This document shows positions 1 to 7,500 of a stretch of DNA of 54,203 bases, one piece after another. The DNA comes from Acidobacteriota bacterium. GTDB lineage: Bacteria; Acidobacteriota; Terriglobia; Terriglobales; Acidobacteriaceae. Below the pieces are notes generated by a model that had not been told where the DNA came from, did no database searches, and saw only the letters and a list, made by a program, of their open reading frames with translations. The DNA lies in contig JAEYQK010000120.1 in assembly GCA_023410055.1 (NCBI GenBank), positions 1-54,203 of the forward strand. The letters run 5' to 3'. The first letter of the stretch is position 1; each line of letters starts with the position of its first letter. Both the position numbers and the translations under genes were made by a program.

Positions 1-469
1 CGAGCCGGCGCAGCTCGGCGCCCACGAGGATCAGGTGGTAGTCGTGCACCCACACGACGTCCCCGGGCCGCGCGTGCCGCGCGATCGCCTTCGCGTACTT
101 GCGGTTCACCTGCACGTACGCTTCCCAGTACGCGGGGTCGAAGTTGCAGTTCGTCTGGAGGTCGTGGAAGAGCGGCCAGATGATCTCGTTGGAACAACCA
201 TGATAGAAACAAGTCTTTTCGGCGGCACTGAGAAAGACGGGTTCTACCGAGTATCCGTCAGCACGGTAATCGTTCAGAAGCTCAACCACATCAGGCTCGT
301 GGTCTGTTCCAGTCCAACCGATCCAGACTCCTTCACTATCACGGAGAATTGGCGCCAGCGCCGTGACCAGACCACCGCAGCTGGGTTGAACGCGCAGAGT
401 GCCGCCGGTACGATCTACCGACATTGGTAGGCGATTGGAAACGATGATGAAGCGCTTGCGATCACTCAC
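1..469 (-). CDS. otsA: Trehalose-6-phosphate synthase, N-terminal part (cut by window edge)
   Basis: OtsA (GT20) makes trehalose-6-phosphate from UDP-glucose and glucose-6-phosphate. The visible 156 residues begin SDRKRFIIVSNRLP and contain the family's WPLFHD, VNRKYA and VWVHDYHLILVGAELR segments. The start is a GTG at 469 whose GTGA overlaps the otsB stop, so translation is coupled and the order is otsB-otsA. An ATG two bases upstream is followed directly by a stop in its own frame. The last ~190 bases before the window edge use almost only GC-ending codons, unlike the start of the gene. The C-terminus lies outside the window. Confidence 0.95.
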   Translation of the reverse strand, partial: MSDRKRFIIVSNRLPMSVDRTGGTLRVQPSCGGLVTALAPILRDSEGVWIGWTGTDHEPDVVELLNDYRADGYSVEPVFLSAAEKTCFYHGCSNEIIWPLFHDLQTNCNFDPAYWEAYVQVNRKYAKAIARHARPGDVVWVHDYHLILVGAELRRL

Positions 470-1266
470 ATGTCACCTCCGCACGCCCGAATCCAGTCCG
501 AAAGGAACTGAATGACGTCCTCCGGTGGTCTGAGCCAGACCTGTGCGGCGGTGAAGCGATATGTAGGACGGACGAGAACGGTCAGGCCTCTCCCGCTCAA
601 ATAGCGGAAGGCATCTTCGTCGGTCGTGTCATCACCCAGGTAAGCGACCGCCGGAATTCCATTCATTTCCGACAGAATTGTATGCACGGCATCGGCCTTG
701 GAGCGATTCCGTGGACGGAGTTCGAGCCCTCCGTCAAATTCTTCAAGGAACAGGCCCGCGCGTTGCGCGAAGGGCCACAAGAGACGATACGCATTAGCGC
801 GGACTTCTTCAGCTTCGTTTGCGCCTAGACCACGCCAATGGACGGCGAGTGCGCCTCCGGGCTTTGATTCCGTAAACGTACCCAACCCCTGCTGATCGAT
901 CCAATCTTCGAGCTCTGCCAGCAGTGTCTCTATTTCTCTGCTTACAGGGATGGAGGAGTAGGTCTCGTCGACCGTCAGTCTTTCCATTCCATGGACTCCC
1001 CAGATTTCGGGATGAGGGGTGATGCCCAAGAGCTCAGGAATTTCCCGGGCGGAGCGCCCGCTAACAAGTGCGACTCGCGTCTTGCAGGTGCTCATTATGC
1101 AGTCAAGGAGCTCTGGCACAGTCGGATAAGGAAACGCCTGGTCGCGCCGAGCCGTGAATGGGGCGATGGTTCCGTCGTAGTCCAACAGCAACACTCGGCT
1201 TTTGTTTGCGTAGAGCCCTTCGAAGAACAGATCGAACTCAGTTTGCGTAGCGACAGCGGTACTCAT
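466..1266 (-). CDS. otsB: Trehalose-6-phosphate phosphatase
   Basis: A HAD-superfamily phosphatase of 266 aa, normal length for OtsB; it removes phosphate from trehalose-6-phosphate in the cytosol. HAD motif I is LLDYDGTIAPF (about residues 27-37, nucleophile in DYDGT). VSGRS is motif II and LGDDTTDEDAF near residue 215 is motif IV. WGVHGME and RPRNRSKADAV are typical of the trehalose phosphatase cap and core. It is the first gene of a two-gene operon with otsA. About 250 bases upstream have no gene and presumably hold the promoter. Confidence 0.96.
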   Translation of the reverse strand: MSTAVATQTEFDLFFEGLYANKSRVLLLDYDGTIAPFTARRDQAFPYPTVPELLDCIMSTCKTRVALVSGRSAREIPELLGITPHPEIWGVHGMERLTVDETYSSIPVSREIETLLAELEDWIDQQGLGTFTESKPGGALAVHWRGLGANEAEEVRANAYRLLWPFAQRAGLFLEEFDGGLELRPRNRSKADAVHTILSEMNGIPAVAYLGDDTTDEDAFRYLSGRGLTVLVRPTYRFTAAQVWLRPPEDVIQFLSDWIRACGGDM

Positions 1267-1518
1267 CTGCTCCCTCCCAGTCTGCGCACCGGCCCTGTGC
1301 CCATGCTCTCCCGCTCTGCAGGCTCCAAGGAGTTTCTTTCACCAGATCCAAGCTGCATCCGGCTGTGCCGGTCAGGAGCGCATGGCCGCGGGCGGTGCGG
1401 GGGCGATCAAAGGTTCGAGATCGCCCTCAACGAGACCAGTATCGCGTCGGCAAGGAAACTACGGAATACAGCCCTTGGGGTATAAGCGTGCCAAAACGGG
1501 GGTATTAGGCAGAAAGTC

Positions 1519-2169
1519 TCACGAGATGATCTTTTTCCGGACAGCGTAGAGCACAATATCTGCAGAACTATGCAGATTAAGCTTCTGCATGATGTGGGTA
1601 CGGTGAGTCTCGACTGTGTAGGTGCTGAGCTCGAGCGTCGTTGCAACTTCTTTATTGGACTTGCCCTCCGCCAGGAGTTGCAAGATCTCCTTTTCTCTAT
1701 CGGTTAACAGATCATACGAATCTTGGAGCCCGCGCTGCTGCAAGTGACGCATGTAGTCTTCCAACAGCGTATTTGCGATTGCCGGGCTGAAAAAGACTTT
1801 CCCTTGTGCCACGGCCTGCACTGCCCGATAGAGATCAAGATCAGCCGTCTCTTTCAGGAGATAACCCTTGGCTCCTGCCGACAGCGCACGCGTGAGATAG
1901 CTCTCGTCAGAATGCATGCTGAGGATGATGACGCGGAGCTGAGGATTCCGTTTCACCATCTGAGCAGTAGCATCGATACCGTTCAGGTTTGGCATGGCAA
2001 TATCCATGATGACGACATCAGGCACAAGCTCTTCGGCAAAGCGAACAGCCTCTCGCCCATCCGTGGCCTCGCCCACAACTTCAAAGCCATCCTGCTGTTC
2101 CAATTGCAGACGCAGGCCTTTCCTGACGATGCCGTGGTCATCGGCTATTAGGACGCGGACTTTGCCCAT
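1519..2169 (-). CDS. NarL/FixJ-type response regulator
   Basis: A 216-aa two-domain regulator. The receiver has the acidic pair D10-D11, phospho-acceptor D56 (VVIMDIAMP) and K106 (YLLKE). A LuxR-type helix-turn-helix follows at about residues 150-200 (LTDREKEILQLLAEGKSNKEVA). The start overlaps the end of the upstream histidine kinase by 22 bases, so the two are almost certainly a cognate pair. The target genes cannot be told from the sequence; the adjacent trehalose operon, an osmotic or desiccation response, is a reasonable guess only. Confidence 0.95.
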   Translation of the reverse strand: MGKVRVLIADDHGIVRKGLRLQLEQQDGFEVVGEATDGREAVRFAEELVPDVVIMDIAMPNLNGIDATAQMVKRNPQLRVIILSMHSDESYLTRALSAGAKGYLLKETADLDLYRAVQAVAQGKVFFSPAIANTLLEDYMRHLQQRGLQDSYDLLTDREKEILQLLAEGKSNKEVATTLELSTYTVETHRTHIMQKLNLHSSADIVLYAVRKKIIS

Positions 2170-3521
2170 GCTTCAGCTCCGTGCTTTACAGGTATTCTTA
2201 TCTTTAGGGTTGTACCTTTTCTTGGCTGGGAACTGATATCCACAGTGCCATCGAGTTCCTGCACACGTTCTGCGATTCCCATCAAACCAAAACCCGATTG
2301 ATTCCGCAACTTGGGATCAAAACCCACACCATCGTCCCTAACAGTCAGTTCAACAGAATCCTGAATACCTCGAACCGAAACCAGCACACTCTTAGCACGG
2401 GCGTGCTTCGCACAATTGGTGAGGGCCTCTTGAACGATTCTGTAAATGCAGGTTCTGTGGCCCTCGGGCAAATCGTCAATCACACCTTCGAAACTCACGT
2501 TGGCTGGAACCCCGGTGTGTCTGGAAAATTCGCGCCCTTGCCATTCCAAAGCGGGACCAAGACCAAGGTCATCGAGCATCGACGGGCGTAATCCCATCGC
2601 CAGATCGCGCAGCACCCGCATGGCTTCTGTGTTCAGACGTTTTGCATCTTCAAGACGAGATCGAAAGAGACCAGGGTCGTCTTTCGTTGTTTGCGCATTG
2701 GCCAACTCGATCCCTAAAGCTGTGAGCGTCTGTCCTACTTCGTCGTGCAATTCGCGCGAGAGAGATTTGCGCTCCAATTCTTGTGCCTGCACCAACCTTC
2801 GAGACAGGCGGCGAAGGTTGTTTTCTGCCTCTTCGATCCGCCTTCGTTGTTCGTCATGGCGCCGTTCCAGGGTAGCTACCCGGTAGGTAGTAATCAGTGC
2901 CACAACCGTTCCAAGCGTCAAAGCAAATCCCATCATCTTCAGCAAGAAGTCGTGCAGCGTTTTTTGGCTCTGACGAATTCGCTCTCTCTCCCGGTCGAGG
3001 TTCTCCCTATTCAGCTTCGCAACTTCTCGTGCCAGATCCACGACAGCCTTTCTTCTCGGAAGTACGTTATGGCGCAGGAAGGACCAGCGCAAAGCAGCCT
3101 TCTGCTGAGGCGTCCATTCGAAGACTGGGTCCAGCGAATCCCAATAGGCCTGCACTTCGTTCTGGAGCTTGGCCAGTCGGGTGTCGCTTTCACTCAAGCG
3201 TTGTGCCAGCATATCCAATCGATCCTGCAACGAGCCGCGGATTTCAAGCAACTGCTGACGGTGCAGGGGAGCACTTTGGGGAGATGGGTCAAGAAGGTAA
3301 TCGCGCACAAGAATGTCTGCTAGGTACATATCTGCTACGACATCGCGGCGAAAAGCCTCGGTTTCCAGATACGTATCCTGGGTTGATTCCATCTCGTTGT
3401 AGATTGCGCGCGCTCGCCGAATTGCGCCAAACCCGAGGACAGCAATCAGCACAATTAGTGTGCCGAAACCTACAGCAAGGACGAATGAGGAACGCGACCT
3501 CATATCGAATGAAACTCGCAT
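2148..3521 (-). CDS. CHASE3/NarX-like membrane sensor histidine kinase
   Basis: 457 aa. An N-terminal membrane helix (about 12-34) and a second (about 193-212) flank a mostly helical periplasmic region of the CHASE3/four-helix-bundle kind. The cytoplasmic part has a long coiled linker, a HisKA_3 box with phospho-acceptor His259 (SRELHDEVGQ), an N-box VQEALTNCAKHA (363-374), DDGVGF (396-401) and GFGLMGIAERV (410-420). This is the standard partner of NarL-type regulators. It overlaps the regulator downstream and the receiver-only gene upstream by 22 bases each, so the three form one transcription unit. The signal sensed is unknown. Confidence 0.94.
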   Translation of the reverse strand: MRVSFDMRSRSSFVLAVGFGTLIVLIAVLGFGAIRRARAIYNEMESTQDTYLETEAFRRDVVADMYLADILVRDYLLDPSPQSAPLHRQQLLEIRGSLQDRLDMLAQRLSESDTRLAKLQNEVQAYWDSLDPVFEWTPQQKAALRWSFLRHNVLPRRKAVVDLAREVAKLNRENLDRERERIRQSQKTLHDFLLKMMGFALTLGTVVALITTYRVATLERRHDEQRRRIEEAENNLRRLSRRLVQAQELERKSLSRELHDEVGQTLTALGIELANAQTTKDDPGLFRSRLEDAKRLNTEAMRVLRDLAMGLRPSMLDDLGLGPALEWQGREFSRHTGVPANVSFEGVIDDLPEGHRTCIYRIVQEALTNCAKHARAKSVLVSVRGIQDSVELTVRDDGVGFDPKLRNQSGFGLMGIAERVQELDGTVDISSQPRKGTTLKIRIPVKHGAEAWAKSAS

Positions 3522-3928
3522 ACTCTGTTCTCCACCACCGCAGAATCACCTCGCATCGGGATCGCCAGCAGTCGGATCTTTGTCACTAAATCCATGGGGC
3601 GTGTGGGTTTTGCAATCAGGTCGAACTGAAACCCTTGCTTGACAGCCGCCGAGACATGGTCCGCAACGTCCGGACGAGCGCTGATCAGCAGCACCTTGCA
3701 ATCCGGGTGAACCCTCAGGAGCTCAACGACCAAGGACGCGCCCTTCGTTCCGGAGCCCGGAAGCACTGCTGCTAGAATGGCCACATCTGTCCGGTTCTCG
3801 CGAGCGAAGTCGAGGACGTGTTCACCCTTTGCAAACACGTGAGCTCCATAACCAACCTGCCGAAGAACCATCCCCAGGGCTTCGGCCACTGCGGAGTCTG
3901 TGTCCAGTACGAGGACACGATGAGACAT
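3500..3928 (-). CDS. Degenerate single-domain receiver (phospho-Asp missing)
   Basis: 142 aa, a stand-alone CheY-like domain. The acidic cluster near the N-terminus (LVLDTDS), the switch position LLISARP and the conserved Lys (LIAKPTRP) are all recognisable. At the phosphorylation site the sequence is ILAAVLPG, so the usual Asp four residues before the Pro is Ala53. It therefore probably cannot be phosphorylated in the normal way. It may act as a pseudo-receiver, for example a docking or inhibitory partner of the kinase it overlaps by 22 bases. It is the first gene of the three-gene signalling operon. Confidence 0.88.
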   Translation of the reverse strand: MSHRVLVLDTDSAVAEALGMVLRQVGYGAHVFAKGEHVLDFARENRTDVAILAAVLPGSGTKGASLVVELLRVHPDCKVLLISARPDVADHVSAAVKQGFQFDLIAKPTRPMDLVTKIRLLAIPMRGDSAVVENRVCEFHSI

Positions 3929-3976
3929 AAGTTACCCCCGAAATTGACACAAAATAAGGCAGACGGAGGCAACGGC

Positions 3977-4399
3977 CTAACAAAGACGGGAACAGGTTGC
4001 AGCGAGGACATCAGGAGAGATTGTGTTGTCAGTGGGTGACTGCAACGGCATGAATGCAAACAGATCAGGCTGAATGCGCGGGACCGCGATTGCTGCGGCG
4101 GCAATCGCCAGGGCAATCATCTGCGCCGCCCGCCAAGCGCGCATTGCAGTGGGTATTAAGTCGAAGGCAGGCAGCACAAATATGGCGGCTACCGCAAAAA
4201 CGACCACCAATGCCAGCGCGAATTGAAGTCGCCGCGACATCCCTTCAATAATGATGCCTTTTTCGCTGGAAATTGTCACTCGCGGCTCTGGAGGACGTTC
4301 CGGATCGCGCGCCAGCTCTCCGCCGCACCTTACAACTCGTTTCAGCAGCTCTCGATTCTGGTTGAACCAAATTGCAGTTATGGGTAAAGGTATAACCAT
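3977..4399 (-). CDS. Small hypothetical membrane protein
   Basis: Not recognised. The open frame encodes 140 aa; the credible part starts at an internal Met (ATG at 4240), with two hydrophobic helices (ALALVVVFAVAAIFVLP and AAQMIALAIAAAAIAVP) and a short polar tail. The first ~53 residues look less protein-like, and a GAAGGG lies right before the internal ATG, too close to be an ideal ribosome site. Start and even coding status are uncertain. Confidence 0.35.
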   Translation of the reverse strand: MVIPLPITAIWFNQNRELLKRVVRCGGELARDPERPPEPRVTISSEKGIIIEGMSRRLQFALALVVVFAVAAIFVLPAFDLIPTAMRAWRAAQMIALAIAAAAIAVPRIQPDLFAFMPLQSPTDNTISPDVLAATCSRLC

Positions 4400-4491
4400 G
4401 AAGGTGAAGGGATGTCAGCTCGCTGCACTCATCGCACTTATCGAAGTGGGTGTTTCAGCTAAGTCCGCCGGAATGGAGCGGGAGAGTTCAA

Positions 4492-4611
4492 GTGCAGTTC
4501 GTTGAAATACCGCTGTCCCAACTCGAACATGCGGGATGCTGGACAGATCCCGAGGTCGTCAATGGCTGGATGCGAACGCTAAATGCGGGAAGACCCATTC
4601 CGCGCAACTAG
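4492..4611 (+). pseudogene. Truncated ParB/sulfiredoxin-fold-like ORF at an apparent insertion junction
   Basis: A 39-codon frame starts at GTG 4492 with GGGAG upstream and reads QFVEIPLSQLEHAG... ending AGRPIPRN-stop. It looks like the first strand and helix of a ParB/Srx-like domain protein (V-x-I-P-L-S-Q-L followed by a 'G-x-P-IP' turn) that stops abruptly. Its stop codon overlaps the last bases of the convergent GHKL gene. That is what a cut made by arrival of the neighbouring accessory block would leave. Family assignment rests on a short stretch. Confidence 0.45.
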
Positions 4612-6014
4612 CGGAGCGTAGATGCTGCAACCTGCCCAAGCATTTCCGTCAGCGCGTTCTCGAAGTCTCTGGAAACGTCATCATAGCCCGTCTTTGCGTG
4701 AGCAATTTCGTGCAGCAGCGTGCCCGCGAAGTCCGGCAGGGTTCCAAGCTGCTTACGGAGAATGATGATGCTGTTTGACTCTCCGTCCCATAGTCCTTCA
4801 GTCGTGCTTCCCGTGTAGAAATCGGGTCTCATCGTTTCGGAAATCTTGATGTGTTTCACACTCTTCGGAAACCCACCGATAAGGCCAGCTATTCTGTCTC
4901 GCTGCTCGAACACGCTCCGTTCAGATCGGGTCAGCTTTTCAGGACTTACGAACTCAAACTCGAAGCTCTGTGACCATTCCGACTGGAAGACGTTCAGGTC
5001 TCGAACCGGATTGCCCTTCAGGTCAGTGACCCCTCGCAGGGAATTCTTGATGTTCTCCGGCACGGTGACGATACTCAGACCGTCTTCCTGTGCGTGGTCG
5101 ATAGCACTTCGGTAAACGCTCAGATCGCTTGCCGTGACGAAGACGACCTTTTTTGAGGCGTTGAGAATCTGGCAGGCATGGACAGCAACATCCGTCCATT
5201 TCACTTCATCACGGTTCGTGCCCTGCTCGATCTTTTGCAGGTTTTCAGCCAACGTCTCCGCGACCGCATCGGCTTTCGACGCCAGTAGCATCTGTTTGAC
5301 GCGGTCAGTGTACGCCGTGCGGCCTACGTTCGTGCGCTCCCGGTTGAGCGCCTTTCGCATTGTGGCAGTCAGAGACGTGATGTTGTAGGAGAAGGCGAAG
5401 TTTTCTTCCTCTGCGACGAGCATTCCCGTGACGTAAATCCGAGATTTTCGTCCCGGTGCTGTCTTGAGAATCTGACCATAGCTCGTTTCGTCCAGCACGG
5501 CTTCATTCGAGAATTTCAGGAAGAAGTTCTTTGCGTCGGTGATCTCTGCATCAGAGACGCCATCAAGAGCCACATCCGTGCCGACGTACGCAGGATCGCA
5601 CGGGGCATTGACGATGGCGTGGAGCGTGACCACATCAGGGAAACCGTGTTTGGGCGTCTGCCCCAACGTGATGTCGCCGTGCTTCGAGCGAATCAGCACG
5701 TTGATGTTGCGGCGGTTCAGGGTGGCAAGGGCATCCTTCAACCCGACACCGAATTTTCCAATCACCCGACTAGGGTTCTTCAGCTTTTCCTGATTCTCAT
5801 TCTGCGTCAGGTGCTCGTATCTCAACCCGCGCCCGAAGTCCCTGATGTGCCAAACGGAGTTTCGATCTTTCGAGATTTCCACGTCCTTGCTATTCGTGAG
5901 AACCTGCTCGTCCAGTGCGTTCGCGATGACCTCACGCACTGCATGGCACGTTTCCCACCCTTCGAGAATCTTCTCGATATTTAGATCGAATCTTCGTTCT
6001 TCTGATTTTGGCAT
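4608..6014 (-). CDS. GHKL (HSP90/paraMORC-like) ATPase fused to an HEXXH metalloprotease motif
   Basis: 468 aa. The N-terminal GHKL ATPase signatures are EVIANALDEQ (N-box, 28-37), RDFGRGL (58-64) and GKFGVGLKDAL (86-96). A long middle region is unrecognised. The last 35 residues contain HEIAHAKTGYDD (His435, Glu436, His439) followed by Glu452 and Glu457, which could supply a third zinc ligand as in gluzincins. A GGAGA ribosome site precedes ATG 6014. It is the third gene of a minus-strand set after two Holliday-resolvase-like genes (48-base gap). GHKL ATPases of this kind often sit in anti-phage or DNA-conflict loci, so a defence role is plausible but inferred. Confidence 0.85.
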   Translation of the reverse strand: MPKSEERRFDLNIEKILEGWETCHAVREVIANALDEQVLTNSKDVEISKDRNSVWHIRDFGRGLRYEHLTQNENQEKLKNPSRVIGKFGVGLKDALATLNRRNINVLIRSKHGDITLGQTPKHGFPDVVTLHAIVNAPCDPAYVGTDVALDGVSDAEITDAKNFFLKFSNEAVLDETSYGQILKTAPGRKSRIYVTGMLVAEEENFAFSYNITSLTATMRKALNRERTNVGRTAYTDRVKQMLLASKADAVAETLAENLQKIEQGTNRDEVKWTDVAVHACQILNASKKVVFVTASDLSVYRSAIDHAQEDGLSIVTVPENIKNSLRGVTDLKGNPVRDLNVFQSEWSQSFEFEFVSPEKLTRSERSVFEQRDRIAGLIGGFPKSVKHIKISETMRPDFYTGSTTEGLWDGESNSIIILRKQLGTLPDFAGTLLHEIAHAKTGYDDVSRDFENALTEMLGQVAASTLR

Positions 6015-6062
6015 CGCAGTCTCCGATCAGTGTCACGTCATTCAGGAGTCGCTGAACACATT

Positions 6063-6572
6063 TCAATCCTTCTCGTGAACCTGCCCTTCGTCGTCAATCG
6101 AGATCGTGACCCACTCGTACTGTCCCCTGCTCACGACCCTCTCGATGCTGCGCTGGAGGGCCGTTCGCTCTTTCGTCGTCCCCGCATGGTCAAGCAACAA
6201 GACATTCTTCATGCAGTCGGATTTCATGCCGTTGAACACGATGTAATCGACGGGATGGAACAGAACTTTAGCATCGTCAGGATTCAACTTGCGTGGGGTG
6301 AACACCGGATCGAGCCGGCTGACTGCCTTGATCGCCTGTTCACGCCCTTTCTTGCGGGCCGCCTCTCGCAGTACTTCTTCCTTGTCGTCGAGACGTTTCT
6401 CCGCATCGTCAAGACGATCAGTTTCCCGATCGATCTCATCCTTCCAATCTCGCTTTGGCTTGGTTCGCAAAAATACCCCACAATCACTCAGTCGAAAAAT
6501 CTCGCCGGATTGAGGACAAACGCCAAAGATGTTCCGCTGTACCCGATAGAACCCAACAAGTCCCTGCTTCAT
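6063..6572 (-). CDS. Holliday-junction-resolvase-like protein, probably inactive member
   Basis: 169 aa, resembling the Endonuc_Holl family related to archaeal Hjr. Visible pieces are a zinc-like pair region (GVCPQSGEIFRLSD), a charged coiled coil (about 40-75) and DPVFTPRKLNPDDAKVLFHPVDYIVFNGM (split here as DPVFTPRKLNPDD and FHPVDYIVFNGM), then a C-terminal YEWVTISID. The usual (D/E)xK catalytic step is replaced by LLLDHAG, which lacks the Lys. Its ATG overlaps the stop of the upstream paralogue (ATGA), so the two are made together and may form a heterodimer. Confidence 0.75.
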   Translation of the reverse strand: MKQGLVGFYRVQRNIFGVCPQSGEIFRLSDCGVFLRTKPKRDWKDEIDRETDRLDDAEKRLDDKEEVLREAARKKGREQAIKAVSRLDPVFTPRKLNPDDAKVLFHPVDYIVFNGMKSDCMKNVLLLDHAGTTKERTALQRSIERVVSRGQYEWVTISIDDEGQVHEKD

Positions 6573-7072
6573 GCCTTCGCCTCGTAAGTATCGAATTCGA
6601 CTTTCTTGCTGTTCACGAGATCGCGAATTTCCCGCTGCTTATAGGACAACCTGCCGTTGCCCGTTTTAACGTCGGCAAAGACGATCCTCGACACGACGCC
6701 CTTTTCGCACAGCCCTTCAAAGATGACGTAGTCAATCGGGTCAAACAGGGAGCGGCAATCGCTGCACTCAAAACGGAAACTGTTCAGAGAGGGAGCAAGC
6801 CTTTCAAGAATGAATCCGATGTTGGTTGCACGAGCCTGAGTTTCAGATGATTGCGATATATGATTGCGCCTTTCCCGCAAGTCGCTCCGGCGCTCTCGAA
6901 GTTCTTCCATGTACTGCTCGTATACTTCCTGACCCTTCTCGCTGAAGTCATCCATGTAAAACAGGTCGCAATCTCGCAGGAGGATCGGTTCATCACAGCA
7001 GGGGCATTCGGCGTAGAAGCCGCCGTCCTCCAGTGTGCTAATGATTTCCTTAGCCAGTTTTGTATCGTTCAC
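6569..7072 (-). CDS. Holliday-junction-resolvase-like endonuclease, active-site intact
   Basis: About 167 aa from GTG 7072, which has a purine-rich AGGCAGG upstream; a GTG at 7093 would add seven residues but has no ribosome site. An N-terminal CPCCDEP zinc motif is followed by a coiled coil, a CSDC pair and the PD-(D/E)xK core: DPIDYVIFEGL, then VFADVKTGNGRLS with Asp-x-Lys, then a QREIRDLV helix. This is the Endonuc_Holl/Hjr type of nuclease. It is the first gene of the block, upstream of its Lys-less paralogue and the GHKL ATPase. Confidence 0.75.
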   Translation of the reverse strand: MNDTKLAKEIISTLEDGGFYAECPCCDEPILLRDCDLFYMDDFSEKGQEVYEQYMEELRERRSDLRERRNHISQSSETQARATNIGFILERLAPSLNSFRFECSDCRSLFDPIDYVIFEGLCEKGVVSRIVFADVKTGNGRLSYKQREIRDLVNSKKVEFDTYEAKA

Positions 7073-7142
7073 GGGTGCCTGCCTTTCACGCACGAGGATA
7101 GTTGTAGGTATTACAGAAAGAAAGGGTTAGGTGCGACTGAAA

Positions 7143-7155
7143 CGTGACTGTCACG
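7143..7155. promoter_or_regulatory. 13-base palindrome upstream of the nuclease-ATPase operon
   Basis: CGTGAC-T-GTCACG, a perfect inverted repeat 71 bases upstream of the nuclease gene start and just beyond the end of the small zinc protein gene. Position and symmetry suit an operator. No regulator is identified. Confidence 0.35.
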
Positions 7156-7185
7156 GTACGCCCCCAAATGGAACTCGGGGCGACA

Positions 7186-7431
7186 TCACCGCCGATTGAT
7201 GTATTCATAATCCTGACCCGCTGAAATCTCGCCCATTCGCCACGCCTGCTCGATGCACTCGTTGCACATCTGGTCACTGCCCCGATATTCGTCCGTGCCG
7301 GAATGCCACACAGGGTAAAGGTCATCATGAATTCGGCAGACCAGTTTTCCGCAACGAGCGCATGGTGTCCAATCCTCCTCGAAGCACGGACACCACTCGA
7401 ATGTCGAACAGTCTGGCGGCTCAATCGGCAT
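7186..7431 (-). CDS. Small Cys/His-rich putative zinc-binding protein
   Basis: 81 aa, family not recognised. Cysteine pairs (CPC, CARCGKLVC, CNEC) plus an RIHDD His suggest a compact B-box- or RING-like zinc fold: C-x2-C, then C-x2-H, then C-x2-C. A GGAG lies 11 bases before the ATG. It sits between the recombinase and the nuclease/ATPase genes on the same strand and may belong to the same mobile block. A role as a DNA- or protein-binding accessory is a guess. Confidence 0.55.
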   Translation of the reverse strand: MPIEPPDCSTFEWCPCFEEDWTPCARCGKLVCRIHDDLYPVWHSGTDEYRGSDQMCNECIEQAWRMGEISAGQDYEYINRR

Positions 7432-7500
7432 TTTCGAGGCGTCTCCATATCGGTTTCATTCAGCAGACATCGATCACGCCTGCACTGATCAAGACACGAA

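Noticed and set aside
1407..1646. Minus-strand 79-codon frame between otsB and the NarL-type regulator
   Set aside because: Overlaps the regulator in another frame, no ribosome site and no protein-like pattern.
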